Shown: positions 1-8,482 of the stretch, piece after piece | Numbering within the stretch: the first letter of the stretch is position 1 | Layout: the number at the start of each line of letters is the position of its first letter | Assembly (NCBI GenBank): GCA_016713875.1 | Contig: JADJOI010000003.1 | Span: 434,001 to 498,000, forward strand | Source of the DNA: Flavobacteriales bacterium | GTDB lineage: Bacteria > Bacteroidota > Bacteroidia > Flavobacteriales_F > PHOS-HE28 | Reading direction: 5' to 3' | DNA length: 64,000 nucleotides | Position numbers and translations under genes: made by a program | Notes under the pieces: model-generated | The model's input: only the letters and a program-made list of their open reading frames with translations | What the model was told of the DNA's origin: nothing | Databases searched by the model: none

Positions 1-293
1 TGGATGCCCACCCCCTCGAAGTTGCCTTTCAGCGGTTCATTCACCTCCTCAAGCTCCTCCTTCGGGATGTAGATGGAGTGCGGGTCAAGCTCCTCAAGCA
101 TGCTCACGATGGCCTCCTCCACAAGCTTGTCCTGGTCCACGCTGTCCACGTACATCCGATCGATGTGGTACAACAGCGCCTCCAGTTTGCTGGCCGGTGA
201 AGGCTTCGCGGTCTGCGCCAGGGTCAACTGGCCTGCCAACGGAAGGATGGCCAGGAAAAGGGCAAGGGAGCGGAGCGGGTGGGAAAGGTGCAT
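1..293 (-). CDS. S41 family C-terminal processing peptidase, N-terminal part (cut by window edge)
   Basis: Only the first 97 or so codons are inside the window; the gene continues past base 1. The product starts with a signal peptide (MHLSHPLRSLALFLAILPLAGQ, cleavage near LTLAQ). It then shows the N-terminal helical region typical of Ctp/Tsp serine proteases, with 'LDPHSIYIP' followed by 'LKGNFEGVGI', the strand leading into the PDZ domain. The catalytic Ser/Lys part lies outside. Family members cleave exported proteins in the periplasm. It is the third gene of a minus-strand run after pbpC and the MORN-type gene, 44 nt downstream of the latter, so a shared cell-envelope operon is likely. The family call rests on the conserved N-terminal motif only. 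Confidence 0.85.
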   Translation of the reverse strand, partial: MHLSHPLRSLALFLAILPLAGQLTLAQTAKPSPASKLEALLYHIDRMYVDSVDQDKLVEEAIVSMLEELDPHSIYIPKEELEEVNEPLKGNFEGVGI

Positions 294-337
294 TGGCAAT
301 GGAACGCGGTGGACGGTCTTGAGGTTGCCTGGGCGCA

Positions 338-877
338 TTAACGGATCGGTGTCTTGATGCCCAGAAAGCGGTAGGTACTGCCCTGAAGGAGCTTGCCTTT
401 GTGCCATTTCTCCACACGCGCCAGGCGGCCGTCCTCGTAGTAGCGCCATTTGCCATGTGGCACACCGTCCTTGTACTCGCCCACGATGCCCTGGGCGCGG
501 AAAGCCCAGGTGCCTTCCCGGACCCCCATGCGGTATTGGCCTTTGAGCGCCACGCGACCCTGCTCGTCGTACTCGGTCCAATCGCCATGCAGCGAGCCCC
601 AGCCGTACACGGCGAAGATGAGCGGACGCCCATCGGGATAGTAGGCGCGATATACGCCGCTGGGTTTGCCGCGACGATAGCTGAGCGTGGCGGCCACCCT
701 CGTGGTATCGTAGGCGTAATGGCTGGTGCGTACGAAAGCATCGGCATCCTGGAACGGACCGTGCACGAGGGGGAACGCGTAGGTGGTGTCACCCGAGGGC
801 ACGAACAACGTATCGGGCTGCGCACGCAGGCCCACGGCAGCGGCCAGAAAGGACAGGAGCGGGATCAGTCGGATCAT
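338..877 (-). CDS. secreted MORN-repeat / YwqK-type protein
   Basis: A 179-residue protein with a signal peptide (cleaved after LRAQ). The mature part carries repeated short strands with a G-x-W/Y-x-x-Y pattern ('PSGVYRAYYPDGRP', 'LHGDWTEYDEQGRV', 'REGTWAFRAQG', 'PHGKWRYYEDGRL'). These are the MORN-like units found in Bacteroidota 'toxin-antitoxin YwqK family antitoxin' proteins; that database name is misleading, because such proteins are usually exported beta-sheet repeat proteins of unknown role. Its start codon overlaps the pbpC stop codon by 4 nt (ATGA), which implies translational coupling with PBP1C and an envelope role. No enzymatic motif is visible. Confidence 0.8.
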   Translation of the reverse strand: MIRLIPLLSFLAAAVGLRAQPDTLFVPSGDTTYAFPLVHGPFQDADAFVRTSHYAYDTTRVAATLSYRRGKPSGVYRAYYPDGRPLIFAVYGWGSLHGDWTEYDEQGRVALKGQYRMGVREGTWAFRAQGIVGEYKDGVPHGKWRYYEDGRLARVEKWHKGKLLQGSTYRFLGIKTPIR

Positions 878-3231
878 CGGTCGGGCCCCGGAAAGGCCAC
901 CCGGAACTGGACCGTGGTGGACCGGCCCTCCGTGTCGGACAAAGTTAGTCGATGCGTTCCCGGATCGAGGTCCAGTGCCGTGCGGTGGCCCGCCCGGGTG
1001 CTCGTGAGGTAGCTCCCATCCACGTGCCAGTGGATCACCGCGTCGGCCTCACGGTGGGCCGCCTCTGCGACGACCTTGCCACGTCGACCGTCCAACTCAC
1101 GGGCCAGCAACACCACCGTGCCCCTTTCGGGGTAGATCAGCTGCATCAGGTCATCCACCTCATCGAACGGTGCACCGGGCATGGAGGGTGGCAGCCTTCG
1201 GTAAAGCGGGTCCGTTGGGGCGTAGTAGGCTTCCATGGCCGGCGGAAGCACGAACCAGGAGATGGGCACCCCTCCATCCTGCGCTGACGCGCGATGCGAA
1301 CCATCGGCGGTGCACCAGATGACCCGGTGGTACGGACAGGGCGGCGTGGCCGACCCGGTGCGTGGGATCGGTACGGTGTCCACCGCGGGACACGCTGCTT
1401 GGGCGCGATGACCGCTGCGACGACAGACCGGTCCCCACATCAGCTGGTCGTGCGGAGGCGAGGGCGGGGGCCCCGGCTCCACCAACCCGAAGAGCTCGAA
1501 CAGGATCGGAGCGGCCGCGCGGCCGCCGGTCAACCCGGGGCGTCCTTCACCATCAGCATTTCCGCACCACACGCCGATGGCATGATGTTCGGTGACGCCC
1601 ACGGCCCAGGCATCGCGGTGCCCGTAACTGGTGCCTGTCTTCCAGGCGATGCGCCGTGCCCCGGCAAGCCGTTGCCAGCCAGCCTCTTCGGCCGGGCGTG
1701 CCACGCGGGTCAGCGCTTCCAGCGCGAAATGGGCTCCCGAGGCTTTGAGGGGCGACGGACCCGTCAGGCACGGTCCATCGCGAAGCACGATCGGATCACG
1801 CACCGTCCGCGCGGGGTCGGCGGCCGAGCGCCCGTGCTCAGCACGCACGCGGGCCAGGCTCGCGTAGGCACCGGTGATCTCCAACAAGGTGGTCTCCCCA
1901 CCGCCCAGGATGAGGCTGAGCCCGTAGTGGTCGGCCGAGCGGTCCAAGGTCCTGATGCCCATGGCGCGGAAGAGCTTCAACGAGCGTTCGATGCCATGCT
2001 GGCGAAGGGCACGGACGGCTGGGACGTTGAGGGATCGGGCCAGCGCTGTGGACGCGGGGATGGCGCCCTGATACCGACCGTCGTAGTTGCCCGGTGCGAA
2101 GCCGTCGTAGTGAACAGGAAGGTCGGCCACGAGCATGTCGGGCAGGAGCTCACCGTCATCGAGCTGCGCGGCGAACAGGAACGGTTTCAACAGGCTACCG
2201 GTGCTGCGCCGGGCGACCACCAGGTCCACTTGACCGTGATGCAAGCCACCGGCAACGCGCAGATTGCCCACATAGGCCAGGACCTCTCCGGTGGCGATGT
2301 CCATGATCACCGCGGCGGTGTTCATCACGCGCTCGGCCTGCAGCCGTTGGGCGTGGCGGTCCAGCAGGGACGAAGCACGGTCCTGGAGCGCTCCGTCCAG
2401 GGTGCAGTGCAGGGTACCCTCATGGGCGGATCCGAGGGAGGAGAGCAGATGCGGCGCGCGGTCGGGCAGGGCCAGGGGTTTGGAGGGCAGGGGCTCCTCC
2501 CGGGCCAGCGACCATTCCAAGGCGGTGAGGCGGCCATCGGCCTTGAGCTGATCGAGCAGCCGGTCGCGTTTGGACCGCAGGGCTTCCCGGTGGCGACCCG
2601 GATGCAACAGGGAAGGGGCATTGGGCAGCACGGCCAGGGTGGCGGCCTCGGCCCAGCTCAGTCCTTCCGGACCATGACCGAAGAAGCGCCAGCATGCGGC
2701 CTCGATCCCCACCACATTGCCACCGAACGGTGCATTGGCCGCATGCATGCGGAGGATCTCGGCCTTGGTGAAGCGGAGCTCAAGACCCACGGCCAGGGCC
2801 ATATCGAGCACCTTGTTCAGGATGCTCCGTTCCCCGCCCCGGGCAAGCCGGGCCACCTGCATCGTCAGGGTGCTTCCCCCGCTCACCACCCGGCCGGCCC
2901 GCACGTTCTGCCACACCGCCCGCCCCAGGGCCACGGGGTTGATGCCGGGATGGTGGTGGAAGTGCCGGTCCTCGAACCGCAGGAGACAGGTCTCGAAGCG
3001 CGGATCGAGCGAGGCGCTGCCCGCCGTGAGCCTCCATTGTCCGTCCGCCGCCACCCGGGCGCTGAGCAGGTGGCCATCGCGGTCCAGCAGGGCCATGGAC
3101 CGGGGCTCATCGAACACGGGTCGGCCAGCCCAGGACCAACAGGCCAGCAGTACGACCATGGTAGCCAGGAAGGCCCGGCCCACAAGGGTTCGAGCGCGCC
3201 TGGACAACTTGGGTCGGACGGGCGGCGTCAT
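874..3231 (-). CDS. pbpC: penicillin-binding protein 1C (glycosyltransferase/transpeptidase)
   Basis: 785 residues, full length for PBP1C. An N-terminal membrane anchor follows a basic start. The GT51 glycosyltransferase domain (about residues 60-230) shows 'FEDRHFHHHPGINP' and 'GGSTLTMQVARLA'. The transpeptidase domain (about 290-560) has the SxxK motif in 'STGSLLKPF', an SxN motif in 'SLNVPAV' and 'KTGTSYGHRDAW'. The C-terminal 180 residues match the biPBP_C domain specific to PBP1C. It polymerises and crosslinks peptidoglycan on the outer face of the inner membrane. The start is divergent from the T9SS gene at 3311. Bacterial alpha-2-macroglobulins are often encoded next to pbpC, and here one lies 5 kb away on the same strand (8483-14056). 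Confidence 0.95.
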   Translation of the reverse strand: MTPPVRPKLSRRARTLVGRAFLATMVVLLACWSWAGRPVFDEPRSMALLDRDGHLLSARVAADGQWRLTAGSASLDPRFETCLLRFEDRHFHHHPGINPVALGRAVWQNVRAGRVVSGGSTLTMQVARLARGGERSILNKVLDMALAVGLELRFTKAEILRMHAANAPFGGNVVGIEAACWRFFGHGPEGLSWAEAATLAVLPNAPSLLHPGRHREALRSKRDRLLDQLKADGRLTALEWSLAREEPLPSKPLALPDRAPHLLSSLGSAHEGTLHCTLDGALQDRASSLLDRHAQRLQAERVMNTAAVIMDIATGEVLAYVGNLRVAGGLHHGQVDLVVARRSTGSLLKPFLFAAQLDDGELLPDMLVADLPVHYDGFAPGNYDGRYQGAIPASTALARSLNVPAVRALRQHGIERSLKLFRAMGIRTLDRSADHYGLSLILGGGETTLLEITGAYASLARVRAEHGRSAADPARTVRDPIVLRDGPCLTGPSPLKASGAHFALEALTRVARPAEEAGWQRLAGARRIAWKTGTSYGHRDAWAVGVTEHHAIGVWCGNADGEGRPGLTGGRAAAPILFELFGLVEPGPPPSPPHDQLMWGPVCRRSGHRAQAACPAVDTVPIPRTGSATPPCPYHRVIWCTADGSHRASAQDGGVPISWFVLPPAMEAYYAPTDPLYRRLPPSMPGAPFDEVDDLMQLIYPERGTVVLLARELDGRRGKVVAEAAHREADAVIHWHVDGSYLTSTRAGHRTALDLDPGTHRLTLSDTEGRSTTVQFRVAFPGPDR

Positions 3232-3283
3232 GCTGGTTGGAACACGTCGGGCCCGAAGATCCGTCGGAGTTCCGGGGGAACCT

Positions 3284-3291
3284 TATCTTCG
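3284..3291 (+). promoter_or_regulatory. Bacteroidota -7 box TATCTTCG upstream of the gene at 3311
   Basis: TATCTTCG matches TANNTTTG at 7 of 8 positions and lies 19 nt before the ATG in the 79-bp divergent gap. No good -33 TTG is seen at the usual distance. Confidence 0.45.
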
Positions 3292-3310
3292 ACCGCCTTA
3301 ACGAACCACG

Positions 3311-6300
3311 ATGCACCGTAAACTGCTGGCTCTGGCCGCCTTGGCCACTCTCTCCTGGCATGAAGCGAAGGCCACCCACGTCTCGGGTGGTGAGATCATC
3401 TACGAATGCCTGGGGAACGGCGAATATGCGTTCACCCTGATCATCTACCGGGACTGCTTCGGGACCACGCTGGGCACCTCGTATGACCTGACGTTGGAGA
3501 GCCCCTGCGGCAATCAGACCGTGACGGTCACCCAGCAGAGCTTCACCGAGGTGAGCCAGCTCTGCCCGAACGAGCTGCAGAACAGCACTTGCAACGGGGG
3601 CAACCTGCCCGGCTTGGAGCAGTACATCTTCACGGGCACGGCCACGGTCCCGCCCTGCGATTTCTGGACCGTGTCCTGGTCGTTGTGTTGCCGCAATGAC
3701 GCGATCGTGAACCTTCAGCAACCCGGCAACGTGGACGGCTATATCGAGACCACGTTCAATAACGCGGACTACCCCTGCGAGGATTCCCCGGTGTTCACAA
3801 GCGCGCCGATCCCATACGTGTGCCTGAACCAGCCGGTGTTGTACAGCTACGGTGTGTATGACCCGGACGGGGACAGCCTGAGCTACGCGCTTCATCCCGC
3901 GCTGGACTTCGGCGGTGTGCCCATCGGCTATGTGTTCCCCTACACGGCGAACGAGCCGATCACCGGCATCACCTTGGATCCGCTGACCGGCCTGCTCTCC
4001 TTCACGCCCAATGCCATCGGCAACTTCGTGGTGGTGGTGGAGGTCACCCAGTATGATGAGGATGGGAACGTGATCGGTACGGTGATGCGCGACATGCAGT
4101 TCGTGGTGATCCCCTGCACGAACCAGGCGCCTGACCCGATTTATTGCATTGGCAATTTCTCCGGCACCGCCGTCCAGGTCAGCTGCACGGAGATCGAGCT
4201 CTGCGAGTCGGACAACTTCTGTTTCGACGTGGTGATCGGTGATCCCGACCTCGGGGATACGCTGGTGGTGGAAAGCAACGTGCAGCAGAACCTGCCCGGC
4301 TCCACGCTATCGTGGACCGGAACGAACCCGGTGACCATCACCGTGTGCTGGACGGCTCAGCCGGGGAACAGCGGATTCTATCCCTTCACCATCACCGTGG
4401 AGGACCAGAACTGCCCCATCAGTGCGTTCCAGACCTATGTGTTCAACACGAACGTGCTTCAGCGGACGTCCGTCGGTCCTGACCAGACCATCTGCGGCCC
4501 TCAGGTGGCGAACATCGAGGCCGATGGCGGTGCCAACTTCGTGTGGTCCATCCTGCCGGGCGGCGACCCCATCACCCCGCAGAACTTCATCTGCCTCGAC
4601 CCGCCCTTCTGCTCGCAGGTGATCGCGGATCCCAACAGCACCACCACCTACGTGGTCGTGAGCGATCTGGCGGGCTCCTGCATCAACTCGGATACGATCA
4701 CGGTGGCCGTGGTCAGCGACTTCTCCTTCTCGCTCACCCAGAGCGACGATACGCTCTGTCTGGGCGAGACCGCCCAGATCAACGTGATCACCAACCCTGC
4801 GTTGCCGGGCTACACCTTCGAGTGGACGCCGTCACTCGGTCTTTCCGCGGACGATATCGCGAACCCGATCGCCGGCTACAGCCAGCCGGGGTCCTATGAC
4901 TACTCGGTGGAGGTCACCAGCCCTGACGGATGTACCAAGCGGGATTCCAGCCTGACGCTGGTCGTGCTGCCCGGGTTCGTGCCCGACTTCACGGTCACGG
5001 TCGCTGACGATTCCTTCTGCGAGGGTCAGGGCACCACGTTCACGGTCGAGATCGATAACTCACCTCCGATCTATTGTGGACAGAACTTCGGAGGCTGTAC
5101 CTCGGGCATCGTGGCCGACTTTGAGCTCGGAACGGGCACCGTGCAAGGCACGGCGACGTCCTACCCCGCGCCCTTCGGCAACTGGTACAACAGCACCAAG
5201 CACCAGGTGCTGATCCGGGCCAGCGAGCTCCTCGCGCTGGGCTTCACCGGCGGTACCATCAACGAGCTGGCTTTGAACGTGGCCGCGGTCAACGGTCTGG
5301 CGTTGTACCCGGGCTGGCAGATCCACATGGGCTGCACCACGCTCGATTCGTTGAACATCGACCAGGGCTTCGTCACCGGCCTGTTCCCCGTGTTCGGGCC
5401 CACGGATGTGCCGGTCACGGTGGGTTGGAACAACTTCGTGCTCAATCCGGGCTTCAACTGGGATGGCGTGTCGAACGTGGTGGTGGAGTTCTGCTTCAGC
5501 AACTACCCGAACGGCTTCACCCAGAACTCGCCGACCTTCGCCACCAACACGGGCTACACTTCGGTGATCTACAACTTCACCGATGGTGCCAACCTGTGCG
5601 ACACCATCCCGCCGCCCTTCTTCAACCAAGGGGAGAGCGCCGATCGTCCGAACATGCGCTTCCGGGTGTGCGCGGGCGTGAACGAGGACCTGCTCACCTT
5701 CAGCTGGTCGCCCACGGTGGGTCTCTCCGACCCGGACGGCGCCGTGACCAACGTGGTGCCCGTGACCTCTCCGGCGAGCTACACCGTGACGGTGGGTGAC
5801 CCTGGCCTGGGCTGCTTCGGCACCGCCACGGTGACCACCACTTGGGATCCTCCCGCGGATGTGAGCTTCAACCCCCTGCCCAACGAGGGCGTGGCACCGC
5901 TGGACGTTTTCTTCGATAATACCTCTTCAGGGAACGTGGTGTCGTTCAACTGGAACTTCGGCGACACCACCGGAACGTCCACCGAGTTCGAGCCCACGTA
6001 CACCTTCAACGACCCTGGCGTCTACATCATCACCTTGAACGGGGTGAGCGATCAGGGCTGCACTGGTTTTTACCAGGATACCGTGATCGTGCTTCCGGAT
6101 CCCATCGTCATCATCCCCAACGTGTTCAGCCCGAACGGCGACGGCAACAACGATGCCTTCGAGTACGCCGACCTGCGCGGGTGGAAGAGCGTGGACATGA
6201 CCATCTACGACCGCTGGGGCACCAAGGTGTACGCCGTGCCGCAGACCACGACCAACAAAGTGATCTGGAAGCCGAGCTCCAACATCTCCGAGGGGACGTA

Positions 6301-6376
6301 CTACTGGGTGTTCGTCGGGGTCGGCAACGATGGCTCCGAAGTGAAGGAACAAGGTCATGTCACCCTGCTGAGGTGA
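3311..6376 (+). CDS. large T9SS type B secreted protein with PKD domain
   Basis: 1021 residues beginning with a short signal peptide (MHRKLLALAALATLSW, then HEAKA). The body is made of beta-rich, cysteine-containing repeats common in Bacteroidota surface adhesins ('IIYRDCFGT', 'SWSLCCRND', 'YDPDGDSLSYAL'). A PKD domain lies near residues 850-940 ('SFNWNFGDTTGTS', 'TYTFNDPGVYIITL'). The C-terminus is a gliding-motility-associated (CHU_C, type B) sorting domain: 'IIPNVFSPNGDGNNDAFEY', 'YDRWGTKVY', 'GTYYWVF'. Such proteins cross the outer membrane by type IX secretion and act as surface adhesins or extracellular structures; the ligand cannot be told from sequence. A perfect-to-near-perfect hairpin follows the stop. 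Confidence 0.9.
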   Translation: MHRKLLALAALATLSWHEAKATHVSGGEIIYECLGNGEYAFTLIIYRDCFGTTLGTSYDLTLESPCGNQTVTVTQQSFTEVSQLCPNELQNSTCNGGNLPGLEQYIFTGTATVPPCDFWTVSWSLCCRNDAIVNLQQPGNVDGYIETTFNNADYPCEDSPVFTSAPIPYVCLNQPVLYSYGVYDPDGDSLSYALHPALDFGGVPIGYVFPYTANEPITGITLDPLTGLLSFTPNAIGNFVVVVEVTQYDEDGNVIGTVMRDMQFVVIPCTNQAPDPIYCIGNFSGTAVQVSCTEIELCESDNFCFDVVIGDPDLGDTLVVESNVQQNLPGSTLSWTGTNPVTITVCWTAQPGNSGFYPFTITVEDQNCPISAFQTYVFNTNVLQRTSVGPDQTICGPQVANIEADGGANFVWSILPGGDPITPQNFICLDPPFCSQVIADPNSTTTYVVVSDLAGSCINSDTITVAVVSDFSFSLTQSDDTLCLGETAQINVITNPALPGYTFEWTPSLGLSADDIANPIAGYSQPGSYDYSVEVTSPDGCTKRDSSLTLVVLPGFVPDFTVTVADDSFCEGQGTTFTVEIDNSPPIYCGQNFGGCTSGIVADFELGTGTVQGTATSYPAPFGNWYNSTKHQVLIRASELLALGFTGGTINELALNVAAVNGLALYPGWQIHMGCTTLDSLNIDQGFVTGLFPVFGPTDVPVTVGWNNFVLNPGFNWDGVSNVVVEFCFSNYPNGFTQNSPTFATNTGYTSVIYNFTDGANLCDTIPPPFFNQGESADRPNMRFRVCAGVNEDLLTFSWSPTVGLSDPDGAVTNVVPVTSPASYTVTVGDPGLGCFGTATVTTTWDPPADVSFNPLPNEGVAPLDVFFDNTSSGNVVSFNWNFGDTTGTSTEFEPTYTFNDPGVYIITLNGVSDQGCTGFYQDTVIVLPDPIVIIPNVFSPNGDGNNDAFEYADLRGWKSVDMTIYDRWGTKVYAVPQTTTNKVIWKPSSNISEGTYYWVFVGVGNDGSEVKEQGHVTLLR

Positions 6377-6395
6377 TCCGATCGTCGTCCGCAAT

Positions 6396-6421
6396 GCGAG
6401 GGGCCCCATGGGGCCCTTCGC
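6396..6421 (+). terminator. hairpin terminator after the 3311-6376 gene
   Basis: Inverted repeat GCGAGGGGCCCC / GGGGCCCTTCGC, 12-nt arms with one G:T-type mismatch, 20 nt after the stop. There is no run of T, so intrinsic termination strength is uncertain. Confidence 0.55.
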
Positions 6422-6449
6422 CATTTCAGGGCCATGGCCTGGGCCTGCC

Positions 6450-6457
6450 TATTTTCG
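6450..6457 (+). promoter_or_regulatory. -7 box TATTTTCG immediately before the protease start
   Basis: TATTTTCG ends 6 nt before ATG 6464. It lies inside the longer open frame that would begin at 6434, so it argues for the 6464 start and for a leaderless or nearly leaderless transcript. Confidence 0.5.
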
Positions 6458-6463
6458 TGCGAA

Positions 6464-8071
6464 ATGCGCACGCTTCGCCGGGGGATCGGGGTCTGTGCCT
6501 GGATGGCAGCCGGAGTCGTTGGCCTGCACGCCCAGGAGCACAGCTCGATGCTGACCGTGCACACGGCTCCGTTCGTGGAGGAGGTGGCCTTGGCACTGGA
6601 CTCCGCTGGGCGGGCCATCGGGCAGCCCCCGGCCTATGGGGTGGTGCTTCCCGTGGAGGAGCGGATCGGAACGGAGCTGACCCGGACCGGAGCAGGCCGG
6701 GTGCGGATCTGTTCGGATGGCGCCCTGGCCGTGGAACCCTTTCTGGTGGATGTGCGGCTCGGTCAGGGTGAGCGCCTGGTCCTGCGCGATGCGAACACGC
6801 TTGCCGAAGTGATCGGCATCGACCGGACCGAGGTGCCTGCCAGCGGTCGCGTGGCGCTTCCGCGCGTCTTCGGCCCGTGCTGCATCGTTGAGGTCATCGG
6901 GGGAGCGGATGGTGGAACGGTCGGCACGTTCACGGTGGCCGAAGTGGGCCACACCTTCCGTGAAGTGTCGTGGCAGAAGTCCGATCCGTGCGAGGTGGAT
7001 GTGAACTGCACCGAGGGCCAGGCCTTTGCCGACCAGCGTGACGCCGTGGTGCGCGTGGGGGTCCGCGCGAACGGCGCGCTGATCTGGTGCTCGGGCACCT
7101 TGATGAACAATACGGCCCTGGACTGCCGTCCCTTCATCCTCACCGCCCTCCATTGCGGCCTGAACTCCACCGCAGCCGATCTGCAGGACTACAAGTTCTA
7201 CTTCGGGTACCAGCGCACGGGCTGCGGCAGCGGAGCGGCGGACCAGACCAAGTACATCACCGGCTGCCACCGCCGTGCGGACAGCAACGATGGAGGCCTG
7301 AACGGGTCGGACTTCCTGCTGCTTGAAGCCTACACCAGTGTACCGGCCGGCTTCGATCCCTACTGGGCGGGTTGGGACGCCTCCAGCGCGCCGAGCGCCA
7401 GCGGGGTCACCATCCATCATCCCACGGGCAGCGAGAAGAAGGTGAGCACCTACGCCATGAACCTGCTCACCTCGCAGTGGATCGCAGGTGGGCCGTACAG
7501 CCACTGGTTCGTGAAGTGGACGGCCACGGCCAACGGACATGGCGTCACCGAACCCGGTTCTTCCGGGGCACCGTTGTTGGATACGTTCGGCCGGGTGATC
7601 GGCACATTGAGCGGAGGAACCAGTTGTTGCGTCGAGGATGGCTGTGGGCTGCCCGGTTCGGGCCCGGACCAGCCGGACTACTATGGCAAGATGAGCTTCC
7701 ACTGGACGCAGAACCCCAACACCGCCGCGCAGAAGCTCAAGGCGTGGCTCGATCCGCTCGTCCTGGGGGTGCTTGCCCTGGACGGATCCCGATCACCCTG
7801 CGCCATCGGCATTGAAGAGCTCTTGGATGAAGACCTTCGCGTGCATCCTGTTCCGGCGCACGACCGGTTCACCGTACGGTGGGAGGCGCCCGATGAGGAG
7901 ATGGACCTGGTGCTCTGGTCGGTGGGCGGGCGACCGTTGCGCCGCGTGCGGAGCCGGAACGGGGCGATAATGGAGGTCGGGGATCTGCCGGCAGGCAGCT
8001 ACATCCTCACGCTGACAGGCGCTTCCGGTGGACGTGCCTCACACCCGGTGATCCTGGTCGGTACGCCATGA
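6464..8071 (+). CDS. T9SS-secreted trypsin-like serine protease
   Basis: 535 residues from ATG 6464; the in-frame ATG at 6434 is upstream of the -7 box and would spoil the signal peptide (MRTLRRGIGVCAW...HAQ). The catalytic domain is of the lysyl-endopeptidase/trypsin type: His in 'ILTALHCGLN' (about residue 230), a candidate Asp in 'GSDFLLLEAY', and Ser in 'EPGSSGAPLLDTFGRVIG' (about residue 370). Several cysteine pairs suit an extracellular enzyme. The last 85 residues form a type A T9SS sorting domain ('VHPVPAHDRFTVRW...LPAGSYILTL'). Predicted role: secreted proteolysis, probably nutritional. Cleavage specificity is not resolved. Confidence 0.88.
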   Translation: MRTLRRGIGVCAWMAAGVVGLHAQEHSSMLTVHTAPFVEEVALALDSAGRAIGQPPAYGVVLPVEERIGTELTRTGAGRVRICSDGALAVEPFLVDVRLGQGERLVLRDANTLAEVIGIDRTEVPASGRVALPRVFGPCCIVEVIGGADGGTVGTFTVAEVGHTFREVSWQKSDPCEVDVNCTEGQAFADQRDAVVRVGVRANGALIWCSGTLMNNTALDCRPFILTALHCGLNSTAADLQDYKFYFGYQRTGCGSGAADQTKYITGCHRRADSNDGGLNGSDFLLLEAYTSVPAGFDPYWAGWDASSAPSASGVTIHHPTGSEKKVSTYAMNLLTSQWIAGGPYSHWFVKWTATANGHGVTEPGSSGAPLLDTFGRVIGTLSGGTSCCVEDGCGLPGSGPDQPDYYGKMSFHWTQNPNTAAQKLKAWLDPLVLGVLALDGSRSPCAIGIEELLDEDLRVHPVPAHDRFTVRWEAPDEEMDLVLWSVGGRPLRRVRSRNGAIMEVGDLPAGSYILTLTGASGGRASHPVILVGTP

Positions 8072-8072
8072 G

Positions 8073-8096
8073 AAAAGGCGCCCAGGGGCGCCTTTT
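8073..8096. terminator. bidirectional terminator between convergent genes
   Basis: Perfect inverted repeat AAAAGGCGCC / GGCGCCTTTT with a 4-nt loop, starting right after the protease stop at 8071. The arms end in A4/T4, so the hairpin has a T-run in either direction. It can serve both the plus-strand protease gene and the minus-strand gene at 8122-8439. Confidence 0.85.
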
Positions 8097-8121
8097 CGAT
8101 CGGGGTCCGGGTGGTCCGGGC

Positions 8122-8439
8122 TCACTTGAGCTCCTTCACCGTGCGACCGCTCGCGCGGTACTTGGCGTCCATTTCGGCCCGGGCCTTCCGGGCATCCGCT
8201 TCGCTGGTGTGACGCACCACTTGCCAGCGCTGGGCGGGCACTGTGGCGGGCAGCTTGCCGAAGCGCGCCTTCACCGCATCGTTCGAAAGATCGGCGTCCA
8301 CGGCGATCACCTCCGTGACGATCACACGACCACCCTTCTCCTCACCCACGAGGAAGGCGGCTGTGGTGGGTTGCTGGGCCTGGGCGGCGACGGTGATGAT
8401 GGCGCAGGCGGCGGCGAGAGCAAGGCGTCGGAGGATCAT
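8122..8439 (-). CDS. small exported protein of unknown function
   Basis: 105 residues with a clear signal peptide (MILRRLALAAACAIITVAAQAQ). The mature 83-residue domain is charged, with no cysteines and no recognised motif. It ends in a basic helix ('ARKARAEMDAKYRASGRTVKELK'). A -7-like box TATCATTG sits 19 nt upstream (8459-8466). The gene faces the protease gene and shares the terminator at 8073-8096. It lies just downstream of the alpha-2-macroglobulin gene on the same strand with a 43-nt gap and may be co-transcribed. I do not recognise the family. Confidence 0.7.
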   Translation of the reverse strand: MILRRLALAAACAIITVAAQAQQPTTAAFLVGEEKGGRVIVTEVIAVDADLSNDAVKARFGKLPATVPAQRWQVVRHTSEADARKARAEMDAKYRASGRTVKELK

Positions 8440-8482
8440 GGGCCGGTGTTCGTTCGTGCAATGATACGCATCGTCGGCAAGC